Part shown: positions 12,670-20,160 of the stretch, piece after piece
Layout of the letters: each line of letters begins with the position of its first letter
Numbering within the stretch: the stretch's first letter is position 1
Assembly: GCA_964433875.1 (NCBI GenBank)
Contig: CAYSSO010000021.1
Coordinates: forward strand, 1-30,878
Reading direction: 5' to 3'
Length of the DNA stretch: 30,878 nucleotides
Source of the DNA: Athalassotoga sp964433875
GTDB taxonomy: Bacteria; Thermotogota; Thermotogae; Mesoaciditogales; Mesoaciditogaceae
The notes under the pieces: model-generated
Told to the model about the DNA's origin: nothing
The model's database searches: none
The model's input: only the letters and a program-made list of their open reading frames with translations
Position numbers and translations under genes: made by a program

Positions 12670-15419
12670 AAAAGGTTTTTTCACTTTTAATACCTGTTAT
12701 TCTTTTGATTTTAGTTCTGTCATCTTGTTTTCTTCTTCAAAATTTTACCTTAACCGTTCAATCAAATCCAGAAAATGCGAACATATTAATTGACGGGCAG
12801 GAGTACATAACGCCTTTTTCTTCGAATCTCGCCTCTGGCCAGCACACGATCGAGGTTCTTCCAACTTATTCAACCATTGGAAGTTATGGAGGATCTCCAA
12901 ATGTAGAGTATTTATTTTCAAACTGGTCAGACGGTTCAACACAAAATCCACGAACTGTCAACCTAAACGGTAATTTGTCCTTAACTGCGAATATGAACAC
13001 CTATTACGCGGTGAAAGTATCATCTAACATTGAAATCACGATCGAATCATCGCCTTATTACGCTAACAACTTTTACCCCGCTTATTCATTCGTCCAGTTA
13101 ATGGCTCCTTCAGAGGCGGGATTCATATTCGATTACTGGATCGTAAATGGTCAAACCACGACAGGTAATCCTCTTTCTCAATACGTGAATATTCCTATTG
13201 AGGCGACAGCCGTTTACGTGCAAATAATTCCGCCTTCAATCTCAAGCATATATCCAGAAAATGGAAGCACCGGCCTTTCGACCTCTGTAAATCTCAAATG
13301 GTCGGCCTACGATTCAAACAATCTTCCTATCACATATTCGCTTTATTTTGGCAGTTCTCAAAATCCACCACTTGTTGCCTCAAATCTTTCAACCACAACC
13401 TACACGGTCTCAAATCTCAATTATTCGACAACATATTATTGGTACGTCACCGCAACCAATGGTTACGCCTCGACAACAGGGCCTCTCTGGTCTTTCACAA
13501 CTCAAAATGAGCCAATCCCATTCGCTCCGATCGATCTTCATTACACATCCGTAACATCCAATTCGATCGGCCTTGGATGGTCTTCTTCTGCTTTTGCGTC
13601 CGGATATAACATTTACAGATCTACAAATGGAGTTAATTTCTCAAAAATTTCGTCCACATCTAACACGTATTACACGGATACAAATCTTTCTCCGTCCACA
13701 ACCTATTATTACGTCGTTACTGCGTACAATCCGTCAGGAGAATCGGGATATTCAAATCAAATAACCGTTACAACACAGTCGGTCCCGCAACCTGCTTACG
13801 GAATAGTAAATGGTTCGGTAAGCGTTTACACAGGCCAGAGTGCATTCGTTTCATCGGCGCCGGTTTACCAAAGTACAAACTGGCAAATACAAAAATACAC
13901 AGGACCCGATTATGTCCCGGGAGAGGTAATCGTTGGATTTAAAAATGGCATAAGGCCAAATATGCTCTCTTCATATCCGTCTCCATTCAAATACAACGTT
14001 GTAAGTACTCTCCAAACCCCAAATTACGAGATCAACGCCTCGTTAATAACTGTCTCAACCTCGGTTGAGAGGGCCGTTGATTATTTCAAATCTATTCCAA
14101 ACGTTGCCTACGCCGAGCCAAACTACATAGTTCATGCTCTATCGATTCCGGACGATCAATATTTTTCAAAACAATGGTATTTGCAAAATATAAATGCTCC
14201 ACAGGCGTGGAATGTATCAACCGGTGCGAACACTGTGATAGTCGCCGTAGTGGACACAGGTGTTTCGTCAACGCACCCCGATCTTCAGGGTATACTTGTG
14301 CCCGGCTATAACTTTGTCAACAACACGACAAACACGATGGATGATTTTGGTCACGGCACATTCGTTGCCGGCATAATAGATGCCGACACCAATAACGGTA
14401 TTGGAATCGCCGGGATAAACTGGGGTGGCCCTGATTCTACAAAGATAATGCCAATAGTTGTTCTCGGCCCGAATGGTTCAGGGTCAGTCTACAACGTCAG
14501 TGAGGGTATAATTTACGCAGTCGAACATGGTGCAAAGGTCATAAATTTAAGTCTCGGCGGTCCCGATTATTCGCAAACTGAACAACTCGCTTGTCAGTAC
14601 GCGTACAATAACAACGTGGTAGTCGTTGCCGCCGCTGGAAATAACTCGAGCAACACTTTGGATTATCCGGCCGCATTTCCCACAGTTATCCCGGTTGAAT
14701 CCGTTGCGCCTTCGGGATCTTCATACACGCTCGCTTACTATTCCAATTACAGTTCGACGGCCATCTGCGCCCCCGGAGGGCAGATGTATTCGCAAAACGA
14801 TCCAAATGGTGTCTTCAGCACGACCTATTCGACGTCGACAAGCACTAATGGATACGGTTACGGCCAGGGTACATCCTTTGCGGCTCCTCAGGTTTCGGCC
14901 ATAGTGGCGCTGATGATAGCCCATAACATAACGGGCGTTGCCAACATAACGAAGATACTCGAGAATACGGCCACATACATAGGTCCCCAATCGACATTTG
15001 GATACGGCCTTGTCAACGCTTACAACGCCATAACGTACAATGGGGGATGGGAGCCGATGATCGTGTGGGCACAAAATTCTTCTGGTATTGTGGCGACTGC
15101 TACCGTTTCTCCGAATGGAAGTTTTTCGATGAAGGTGCCGTCGGGAAATTACTATATATACGCATGGCAGGACTTTAACGGCGACGGTAGTATAGATCAG
15201 GGCGATCTGTACGGATATTACGGATATTCTGGAACTTCTTCGGCACCGCTAACTTTAAGTGTGGTTGCAAATCAAACTTACAACTTAAATATACAGGTAA
15301 GTCCAGAGATCAGTACTCCTCCGTCCGTTTATGGAATGTCTATCCTTCACGCTTTTATTCAAAATCTTGTAAAGGCGCATTACCAGAATCTCAGATCCTC
15401 TTTACAATCCAGTCGATGA
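12666..15419 (+). CDS. Subtilisin-like (S8) serine protease, multidomain lipoprotein
   Basis: A 917-aa secreted protease. The signal peptide ends in a lipobox LSSC (Cys21), so it is probably lipid-anchored. In order it has a PEGA-like domain (about 28-65), a bacterial-repeat domain with the FxxWxxG pattern (70-190), two fibronectin type III-like domains (about 190-280 and 285-375), an I9-like propeptide-type segment (about 415-495), the S8 catalytic domain with Asp530 (VVDTG), His563 (GHGT), the oxyanion Asn in AAGNNSS and Ser737 (GTSFAAP), and a C-terminal beta domain. All catalytic residues are present. It overlaps the radical SAM gene by 4 nt and the convergent hydrolase by 29 nt. It may act at the toga/outer envelope. 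Confidence 0.92.
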   Translation: MKKVFSLLIPVILLILVLSSCFLLQNFTLTVQSNPENANILIDGQEYITPFSSNLASGQHTIEVLPTYSTIGSYGGSPNVEYLFSNWSDGSTQNPRTVNLNGNLSLTANMNTYYAVKVSSNIEITIESSPYYANNFYPAYSFVQLMAPSEAGFIFDYWIVNGQTTTGNPLSQYVNIPIEATAVYVQIIPPSISSIYPENGSTGLSTSVNLKWSAYDSNNLPITYSLYFGSSQNPPLVASNLSTTTYTVSNLNYSTTYYWYVTATNGYASTTGPLWSFTTQNEPIPFAPIDLHYTSVTSNSIGLGWSSSAFASGYNIYRSTNGVNFSKISSTSNTYYTDTNLSPSTTYYYVVTAYNPSGESGYSNQITVTTQSVPQPAYGIVNGSVSVYTGQSAFVSSAPVYQSTNWQIQKYTGPDYVPGEVIVGFKNGIRPNMLSSYPSPFKYNVVSTLQTPNYEINASLITVSTSVERAVDYFKSIPNVAYAEPNYIVHALSIPDDQYFSKQWYLQNINAPQAWNVSTGANTVIVAVVDTGVSSTHPDLQGILVPGYNFVNNTTNTMDDFGHGTFVAGIIDADTNNGIGIAGINWGGPDSTKIMPIVVLGPNGSGSVYNVSEGIIYAVEHGAKVINLSLGGPDYSQTEQLACQYAYNNNVVVVAAAGNNSSNTLDYPAAFPTVIPVESVAPSGSSYTLAYYSNYSSTAICAPGGQMYSQNDPNGVFSTTYSTSTSTNGYGYGQGTSFAAPQVSAIVALMIAHNITGVANITKILENTATYIGPQSTFGYGLVNAYNAITYNGGWEPMIVWAQNSSGIVATATVSPNGSFSMKVPSGNYYIYAWQDFNGDGSIDQGDLYGYYGYSGTSSAPLTLSVVANQTYNLNIQVSPEISTPPSVYGMSILHAFIQNLVKAHYQNLRSSLQSSR

Positions 15420-16200
15420 TCTTTTTTCGAAATTCTGAAGAATATTCAGGATCGCAAAATATTTCATGGTATGCGCCATCGAAGATCTTCAACTCTTTAT
15501 CATTTGAAGCGACGAGAGAAAACAATCTTTCTGTTCCCTCAAAGGGGACGATCCTGTCTTTTGATCCCGCGATCATAAGCACGGGTGTCGTAAAATTCGA
15601 CGCCCTTTCAAAAACTATTTCTATATTTTTAAATAACTCGGCCGAGAGTCTTGCCGTTATTTTGTTGTGAACGAGAGGATCTCTTGTGTAATCCGAAACA
15701 ATCTCATCATTTCTCGAGATCGTCTTTGGATCTATACCGTTGCTAAATGTCATTTTTGGCATTAAAACTGAAAAGAACTTTGCCATCGCCTTGGTCATAC
15801 CCGAGACATTTGATGAAAAGGCCCCACTCGAGAGTACCGTACCTTTAAGGAGTCCGTGAAACTCCTCGTTGTACCTTGCGGCGATAAGCCCTCCAAGGCT
15901 GTGACCTAACATGAAAATTGGAAGATCTGTCTTTTGCATCCTTATAAAATCGTCTATGTCCTTCAAAAAGTCTTCAAAACGATCAACATGCCCCTTTACG
16001 CCAGGATTCCTTCCATGACCTCTCTGATCGAATCCGATCATCTCAAGGCCCGCATCGTTGAATTCTTTAGATATGACATCGTACCTCGAGACGTGTTCAC
16101 CGAGGCCGTGAACTATTACAATGATCGCGCGGGGATTACTTGCCGGCCATCTGAAAGCGTCTGTCTTTCTTCTATTCAAAGTTATCTCGTAAGATTCCAT
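15391..16200 (-). CDS. Alpha/beta hydrolase (monoacylglycerol lipase-like)
   Basis: A serine hydrolase (269 aa) of the Hydrolase_4 / S33-like group. It has HGLGEHVSRY (oxyanion loop), FDQRGHGRN, the nucleophile elbow GHSLGG, the acid-containing GSKDRIVP and a C-terminal catalytic His in AYHEIF. This pattern matches monoglyceride lipases and lysophospholipases. No signal peptide, so cytoplasmic. AGGAGG lies 7 nt before the ATG and overlaps the tsaC stop, so the two form an operon. Its 3' end overlaps the convergent protease gene by 29 nt, leaving no room for a terminator. Confidence 0.87.
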   Translation of the reverse strand: MESYEITLNRRKTDAFRWPASNPRAIIVIVHGLGEHVSRYDVISKEFNDAGLEMIGFDQRGHGRNPGVKGHVDRFEDFLKDIDDFIRMQKTDLPIFMLGHSLGGLIAARYNEEFHGLLKGTVLSSGAFSSNVSGMTKAMAKFFSVLMPKMTFSNGIDPKTISRNDEIVSDYTRDPLVHNKITARLSAELFKNIEIVFERASNFTTPVLMIAGSKDRIVPFEGTERLFSLVASNDKELKIFDGAYHEIFCDPEYSSEFRKKIIDWIVKRI

Positions 16201-16210
16201 TTTTTTCCTC

Positions 16211-16840
16211 CTATGAACTTATCTTGCCTATTACTTTCTCTATCTCTTCAAGGCTTATCGCGCCTATTCTCAATATTTTAGGAGGATTTGCAGTCATATC
16301 TATAACTGTAGATGGAAGGCCCTTCTCAACAGGACCATCGTCAACGTAAAGATCGACAGAATCTTTGAGATAACTGTACGCATCAGCGCACGTTAAAGGG
16401 TCTTTTTGACCGGAGAGATTTGCACTTGTCGCCGCGATTGGACCTACCAGATCTCCGAGATCTTTAAAAAATTTGTTCGAAGGCATCCTTAGCCCAACCG
16501 TGTAGCCATAAGAGATCGCCGATCTTGGCACGACGCAAGACGCCTCCAGAACTATTGAAATTGGACCCGGCCAAAAGGTTTTCATAAGATCAGAAGCCTT
16601 GTCCGGCACGTGCCTTGCGAGATCGAAAGCGTAAGCCATTTTAGAGATGTGAATCAGTAGCGGCTTTTTAAAATCTCTTCCCTTTATTTCGTATATTCTT
16701 TTTATTGAATCTTCGTTGTCTAAAAGGGTTCCCACTCCGTAGACGGTCTCCGTCGGAAACACGATGACACCGCCATTTTTTAAAATGTCCACGGCTAATT
16801 TTAAAGTCTGCGGATCTTTAGAAGACATTATCTTGGCCAT
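16211..16840 (-). CDS. tsaC: L-threonylcarbamoyladenylate synthase (TsaC/Sua5 family)
   Basis: This enzyme makes threonylcarbamoyl-AMP for the t6A37 modification of tRNAs reading ANN codons. At 209 aa it has only the YrdC-type domain: FPTETVYGVG, the KGRDFKKPL substrate loop and ATSANLSG are present, and the C-terminal Sua5 domain is absent. The start at 16840 (MAKIMSS) follows GGAGGGG. The open frame extends into the tRNA-Leu gene, which is not coding. A tRNA terminator separates it from tRNA-Leu and I see no strong separate promoter, so read-through or a weak promoter is possible. Confidence 0.9.
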   Translation of the reverse strand: MAKIMSSKDPQTLKLAVDILKNGGVIVFPTETVYGVGTLLDNEDSIKRIYEIKGRDFKKPLLIHISKMAYAFDLARHVPDKASDLMKTFWPGPISIVLEASCVVPRSAISYGYTVGLRMPSNKFFKDLGDLVGPIAATSANLSGQKDPLTCADAYSYLKDSVDLYVDDGPVEKGLPSTVIDMTANPPKILRIGAISLEEIEKVIGKISS

Positions 16841-16856
16841 CTTCCCCTCCACATAC

Positions 16857-16881
16857 AAAAATGAGTCGCTCATCGCGACTC
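16857..16881 (-). terminator. Intrinsic terminator after tRNA-Leu
   Basis: On the minus strand GAGTCGC, a 5-nt loop and GCGACTC form a 7-bp stem followed by ATTTTT. It begins 4 nt after the tRNA CCA end. Confidence 0.75.
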
Positions 16882-16885
16882 TTGT

Positions 16886-16972
16886 TGGTGCCGAGGGCGG
16901 GACTTGAACCCGCACGAGCGCGTGCCCACATGCCCCTCAAGCATGCGTGTCTGCCAGTTCCACCACCTCGGC
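16886..16972 (-). tRNA. tRNA-Leu (GAG)
   Basis: A type II tRNA with a long variable arm, 87 nt including encoded CCA. Acceptor GCCGAGG pairs with CCTCGGC, and the discriminator is A. Anticodon loop TTGAGGG gives GAG (16936-16938 on the plus strand). The T-arm has GGTTCAAGT. Confidence 0.95.
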
Positions 16973-16984
16973 AAACTCTTAAAT

Positions 16985-17013
16985 ATCATACCAGAGAAAT
17001 ATCGATATGTCAA
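16985..17013 (-). promoter_or_regulatory. Promoter of tRNA-Leu
   Basis: Consensus TTGACA (17008-17013), an exact 17-bp spacer and TATGAT (16985-16990) with a TGG extension. It lies between the two tRNA genes, so tRNA-Leu does not depend on the tRNA-Pro transcript. Confidence 0.85.
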
Positions 17014-17020
17014 TACCTTA

Positions 17021-17096
17021 TGGTCAGGGCGACTGGATTTGAACCAGCGGCCTCCAAGTCCCGAACCTGGCGTTCTACCATCTGAACTACGCCCTG
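17021..17096 (-). tRNA. tRNA-Pro (CGG)
   Basis: 76 nt with encoded CCA. Acceptor CAGGGCG pairs with CGCCCTG, and the discriminator is A. Anticodon stem CCAGG/CTTGG with loop TTCGGGA gives CGG. The T-arm has GGTTCAAAT. Confidence 0.95.
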
Positions 17097-17104
17097 TCTG
17101 AAAA

Positions 17105-17133
17105 ATTATATCATGAATACTCAAAAAAATCAA
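17105..17133 (-). promoter_or_regulatory. Promoter of tRNA-Pro
   Basis: TTGATT (17128-17133), 17 bp, then TATAAT (17105-17110) with a TGA extension. It is back to back with the spoVS promoter. Confidence 0.8.
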
Positions 17134-17145
17134 TGTTAACGTATA

Positions 17146-17174
17146 TTGACTTTAGGATTTTGAATGTGTATAAT
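17146..17174 (+). promoter_or_regulatory. Promoter of spoVS
   Basis: TTGACT (17146-17151), 17 bp, TATAAT (17169-17174): one mismatch to the sigma-70 consensus. The leader is about 40 nt. This is one of the two best promoters in the window. Confidence 0.85.
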
Positions 17175-17218
17175 TATCTTGATCTTTTCTCTAACGAACG
17201 CCAAGGGAGGCAGAAAAT

Positions 17219-17482
17219 ATGGAAGCTCTGAAAGTTTCTTCGAAATCGAAACCTACAGCGGTAGCAGGTGCACTTGCTGGAGTACTTAGAGAAAACGGCA
17301 AGGCCGAATTGCAATCTATCGGCGCGGGGGCAGTAAATCAGGCGGTAAAGGCAGTCGCAATAGCGAGAGGGTATGTGGCTCCAAGCGGAATGGATCTTGT
17401 ATGTATCCCATCCTTCGTTGATATCGAAATAGATGGGGAAATGAGAACGGCCATAAAATTTGTCATAGAACCAAGAAAATAA
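17219..17482 (+). CDS. spoVS: Stage V sporulation protein S (SpoVS) family, Alba-like
   Basis: An 87-aa protein that matches SpoVS almost end to end: the MEALKVSSKSKPTAVAGALA opening, the IGAGAVNQAVKAVAIARGY core, and the final IEIDGEMRTAIKFVIEP. SpoVS proteins have an Alba-like fold and are thought to bind nucleic acid. In sporulating Bacillus the protein affects septation, but the family is found in many non-sporulating bacteria, including Thermotogae. AGGGAGG lies about 9 nt before the ATG. The gene is monocistronic, with a near-consensus promoter and a clean terminator, which suggests strong constitutive expression. Confidence 0.95.
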   Translation: MEALKVSSKSKPTAVAGALAGVLRENGKAELQSIGAGAVNQAVKAVAIARGYVAPSGMDLVCIPSFVDIEIDGEMRTAIKFVIEPRK

Positions 17483-17484
17483 CT

Positions 17485-17507
17485 AAAAGCGCCTAACGGC
17501 GCTTTTT
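17485..17507. terminator. Intrinsic terminator between spoVS and the M55 peptidase
   Basis: AAAAGCGCC, loop TAAC, GGCGCTTTT, with a T5 run on the plus side and an A-rich mirror that gives T-residues on the minus side. It begins 3 nt after the spoVS stop and abuts the stop of the convergent peptidase gene, so it may serve both. Confidence 0.85.
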
Positions 17508-18358
17508 CATTTGCCCATTTCTGTACCGATCCGTGCTGTGTAAACAATCGCAAGCATTGTTTGAAGAAGATCTTCATAAGACTCACATCTGTATTTAACA
17601 TGTCTTCCGTCTATCCTTTTCACATCGGGAATAAGCGTTGATTGATCTGCCATTTCTGTTGAATTGAATTCAATATCGAGTTCATATGGCGGGGTAAATT
17701 TGTAGATTTTTATGGAATTATCATGTGTCCTATCGAGCGCTATTTTCACTCCTTCGATGATCTCTTCTCTGAGAAGGTTTTTAGGCTTCATGATAGCGGC
17801 AAATCTGCTCAAACCCTTTTTAGTCTCAATTAAAACAGTACCTGTGAGAATGTCCTTTAACTCTCCGACAAGCGCGTGATCTCCTATGACTAAAGAAACG
17901 GGTATTCCAAACTCACCGGCGAAAGCGGCATTTATCAAAGTTTCATTCATTCTCATTCCATTTATCTTCATGGTATGAACGGAGGAAGAAGAATAAGTAT
18001 GATCCATTATTCCATGAATGGTGCCAACTCCTGCGTGATATCCGACAAAAAAGACAGTTGAGAAGGAATTATCAAGTCCTGCCATCATGTAATAATCTCG
18101 AAGGCCACCTCTTACAAGGTAGATTCTGTCATCGTATTCTGTGAAATCATAAGATATATTTTCTCCGAGTGCATGGGAATCACAGATAAGTATCTGATCT
18201 ACATTTGAATTTTGTTTTGATGCTCTTATGCCATCGATTACCCATTTCAATGTTTCCTCGAGATACTTATTCAAATATCTTGGATCTTTATCATTTACCT
18301 GATGCCATGAATTTATTCCGGGCAATCCTTCCATATCTGTAGAAATGTAGATTTTCAT
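17507..18358 (-). CDS. M55 family metallopeptidase (DppA-like D-aminopeptidase)
   Basis: This 283-aa protein belongs to the DppA family of zinc D-aminopeptidases, which release D-alanine or D-amino acids from peptides such as those from cell wall turnover. It has the metal-site STDMEG (Asp8, Glu10), a CDSHALG block (His62), VGYHAG (His108), a second histidine in TIHGIMDH, and MNET (Glu139). AGGAGG precedes the ATG at 18358. No transporter genes of a dpp operon are next to it; it stands alone between the spoVS terminator and the tRNA-Asn terminator. Confidence 0.88.
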   Translation of the reverse strand: MKIYISTDMEGLPGINSWHQVNDKDPRYLNKYLEETLKWVIDGIRASKQNSNVDQILICDSHALGENISYDFTEYDDRIYLVRGGLRDYYMMAGLDNSFSTVFFVGYHAGVGTIHGIMDHTYSSSSVHTMKINGMRMNETLINAAFAGEFGIPVSLVIGDHALVGELKDILTGTVLIETKKGLSRFAAIMKPKNLLREEIIEGVKIALDRTHDNSIKIYKFTPPYELDIEFNSTEMADQSTLIPDVKRIDGRHVKYRCESYEDLLQTMLAIVYTARIGTEMGK

Positions 18359-18373
18359 AATTCCTCCTCGATC

Positions 18374-18401
18374 AAAAAAGTCCTGTTTGAACAGGACTTT
18401 T
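18374..18401 (-). terminator. Intrinsic terminator downstream of tRNA-Asn
   Basis: On the minus strand AAAAGTCCTGTT and AACAGGACTTTT form a perfect 12-bp stem with a very short loop, continuing into a run of six T. It lies between the tRNA-Asn region and the M55 peptidase start. Confidence 0.8.
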
Positions 18402-18451
18402 CGAAATTTTGGTGGCTCCCCTAATTGACGGCTCTTTCAAAGTCTCCTTCC

Positions 18452-18461
18452 NNNNNNNNNN
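18452..18461. other. Assembly gap (10 N, placeholder size) in tRNA-Asn
   Basis: The gap cuts the T-arm of tRNA-Asn. The 39 nt on its left (18413-18451) start like a tRNA 3' end (CCA plus G discriminator plus GGA on the minus strand), but the rest does not match the missing T-arm and acceptor, so the join is suspect. Confidence 0.9.
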
Positions 18462-18523
18462 GGATTCGAACCTACAACCCTCCGGTTAACAGCCGGATGC
18501 TCTACCGATTGAGCTATGGTGGA
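18462..18523 (-). tRNA. tRNA-Asn (GTT), 3' end lost in a gap
   Basis: The first 62 nt are intact: acceptor 5' strand TCCACCA, D-arm TAGCTCAATCGGTAGAGC, anticodon stem TCCGG/CCGGA with loop CTGTTAA (anticodon GTT at 18488-18490), and the T-arm up to GGTTCGAATCC. About 14 nt including the 3' acceptor strand are missing. Confidence 0.9.
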
Positions 18524-18535
18524 AAGTACAAGAAA

Positions 18536-18565
18536 ATTGTACTACAATGTCTTGCGTTTTGTCAA
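18536..18565 (-). promoter_or_regulatory. Promoter of tRNA-Asn
   Basis: TTGACA (18560-18565), 18 bp, then TACAAT (18536-18541), 12 nt before the tRNA start at 18523. It directly follows the stop of the DUF1667 gene. Confidence 0.8.
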
Positions 18566-18574
18566 TAGCCGAAG

Positions 18575-18943
18575 TTAATTTTTCTCCACACTTCTTGTCG
18601 CGATCAAATTAGCGCCTGTGTTGAGGAAGTTTTCAATGATGATATCTTCCACTTTAACGGGTGCATCGACACTTGTAGATTTTATAGCCTTCATGGCCTC
18701 TCCAATAAGCCTTTTAGGTATTGATCTGTCTGTTTTTACGGAAACAAGTGGCATTTTGCCATTTACAACTTTAACGCTCGAGGTCAGCACTCTTTTAGGA
18801 TCCTCTACCTCGTCTTTTGCGTAGATCTCTCCTTTTGGACATCTGTTGCCTTTAACTGACACAAATTTTCCATTATCATCGAGTGTGACTTTCAAAGCGC
18901 ATCCAACCGGACAAATTATACAGGTCATCTGTGTCTCTTTCAT
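18575..18943 (-). CDS. DUF1667 protein, third component of the glycerol-3-phosphate oxidoreductase set
   Basis: A 122-aa protein with four cysteines in its first third (CIICPVGC ... NRCPKGE), which may hold a metal or Fe-S site, then the DUF1667 body. Homologues are regularly encoded with GlpA-like and FAD oxidoreductase genes in Thermotogae and Firmicutes, as here. The ATG overlaps the stop of the oxidoreductase (ATGA at 18940-18943). The likely role is electron transfer or a structural role in that complex; this is inferred from context. Confidence 0.85.
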   Translation of the reverse strand: MKETQMTCIICPVGCALKVTLDDNGKFVSVKGNRCPKGEIYAKDEVEDPKRVLTSSVKVVNGKMPLVSVKTDRSIPKRLIGEAMKAIKSTSVDAPVKVEDIIIENFLNTGANLIATRSVEKN

Positions 18944-20160
18944 CTCTTTACTCCTTTTGCAGATACGATTATTTTTCCTTTCAGATCTATCTTCTGAGGA
19001 TTAAGAGTTAATTCTATCATCTCACTCGGCCTTGCGTTTACCGCGGCCTTTACAGGTTTTTCGTTGATATTCACCGTCGCTATCTCCATTGGTCTGTCAA
19101 TTCTTACATACAATTTAAAAGGTTCGGTGGCCGTTGTGTAGTGCGCGCTCAAAACTCTTATCCCCTCACCGGCAGTTATAACACCAGCCCTTGGAGGCAA
19201 TTTTTCTCCTCTGGCAACTTTTGCCGCGTTCTTTCCCGCAATTTCTCCTTCAGACGTTGTAAAATCGACAAGATCGTGGATACATACGTTATTACCACAC
19301 GCAAATACATTCTCGTAATTCGTTCTCATCAGATCATCGACAAAGATCCCCTCGTCCGGGCCCATTTCTATTTTTCCCTTTACGAGATCATTTTCAGGTA
19401 TTAATCCGACAGATGCCACAAGCGTATCACATTCGATGAATCTCTCGCTTCCATCAACTGGAGAACCATTTTCAAATTTAGCGACAGTGACTCCTTCCAA
19501 TCTTCTTTTTCCATGGATCTTGACAACACTCTCTGAAAGATGAAGTGGTATGTTGAAATCTTCCAAACACTGGGCCACATTTCTTGTGAGTCCTCCCGGA
19601 TACGGCATTATCTCGTAAACTCCCTCTACTTCGATCCCTTCGAGAAATAGCCTTCTTGCCATTATCATTCCTATATCGCCAGATCCGATTATGACGGCTC
19701 TGTGTCCCGGCAAATGATTTTCAAGGTTGACAAATCTTTGTGCAAGTCCTGCCGTAAAGATGCCCGCCGGCCTTGTTCCGGGTACTCTCAACGCTTCAAA
19801 GGGCCTTTCTCTCGCTCCTGTTGCGAGCACAAGGGCGCCATACTCTATTTCATGAATTCCATGTGAGTTCATCGCCTTGACTTTATTTTTATCAAAGTCT
19901 ATATTCAAAACCATCGTTTCGTACAGGGCATCGAATTTGCCGATTTTATTTCTGTAAAATTCATGGTATTCTGGCCCGGTAAGTTCCATTTTGAATACCT
20001 GAAGGCCGAATCCAGTATGTATGCATTGATTCAAGACTCCACCGGTAAATGGCTCGCGTTCTATAAGTAAAACAGATGCGCCAAAATCCTTTGCACCCTT
20101 GACCGCTCCCATGCCCGCGGCCCCCCCGCCGAGCACGAGAACATCGTATTTCATCTTCAT
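18940..20160 (-). CDS. NAD(P)/FAD-dependent oxidoreductase of the glycerol-3-phosphate set
   Basis: A 406-aa two-Rossmann flavoprotein. FAD binding is seen in LVLGGGAAGMGAV (about 9-21), the FAD-linked ATGARERPFE block and the second dinucleotide site VIIGSGDIGMIMA. The end carries FACGNNVCIHDL. Proteins of this kind partner GlpA-like dehydrogenases and pass electrons onward; they are often annotated as pyridine nucleotide-disulfide oxidoreductases, but no CxxxxC redox pair is present. Coupled at both ends by ATGA overlaps (20157-20160 and 18940-18943). Confidence 0.88.
   Translation of the reverse strand: MKMKYDVLVLGGGAAGMGAVKGAKDFGASVLLIEREPFTGGVLNQCIHTGFGLQVFKMELTGPEYHEFYRNKIGKFDALYETMVLNIDFDKNKVKAMNSHGIHEIEYGALVLATGARERPFEALRVPGTRPAGIFTAGLAQRFVNLENHLPGHRAVIIGSGDIGMIMARRLFLEGIEVEGVYEIMPYPGGLTRNVAQCLEDFNIPLHLSESVVKIHGKRRLEGVTVAKFENGSPVDGSERFIECDTLVASVGLIPENDLVKGKIEMGPDEGIFVDDLMRTNYENVFACGNNVCIHDLVDFTTSEGEIAGKNAAKVARGEKLPPRAGVITAGEGIRVLSAHYTTATEPFKLYVRIDRPMEIATVNINEKPVKAAVNARPSEMIELTLNPQKIDLKGKIIVSAKGVKR

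Noticed and set aside
14721..15074. 117-codon open frame on the minus strand in the protease gene
   Set aside because: Antisense to the catalytic Ser region of the S8 protease; low-complexity composition and no start signal.
16861..17133. Open frames of 65-87 codons over the tRNA cluster
   Set aside because: They are translations of tRNA-Leu and tRNA-Pro genes, a common false prediction.
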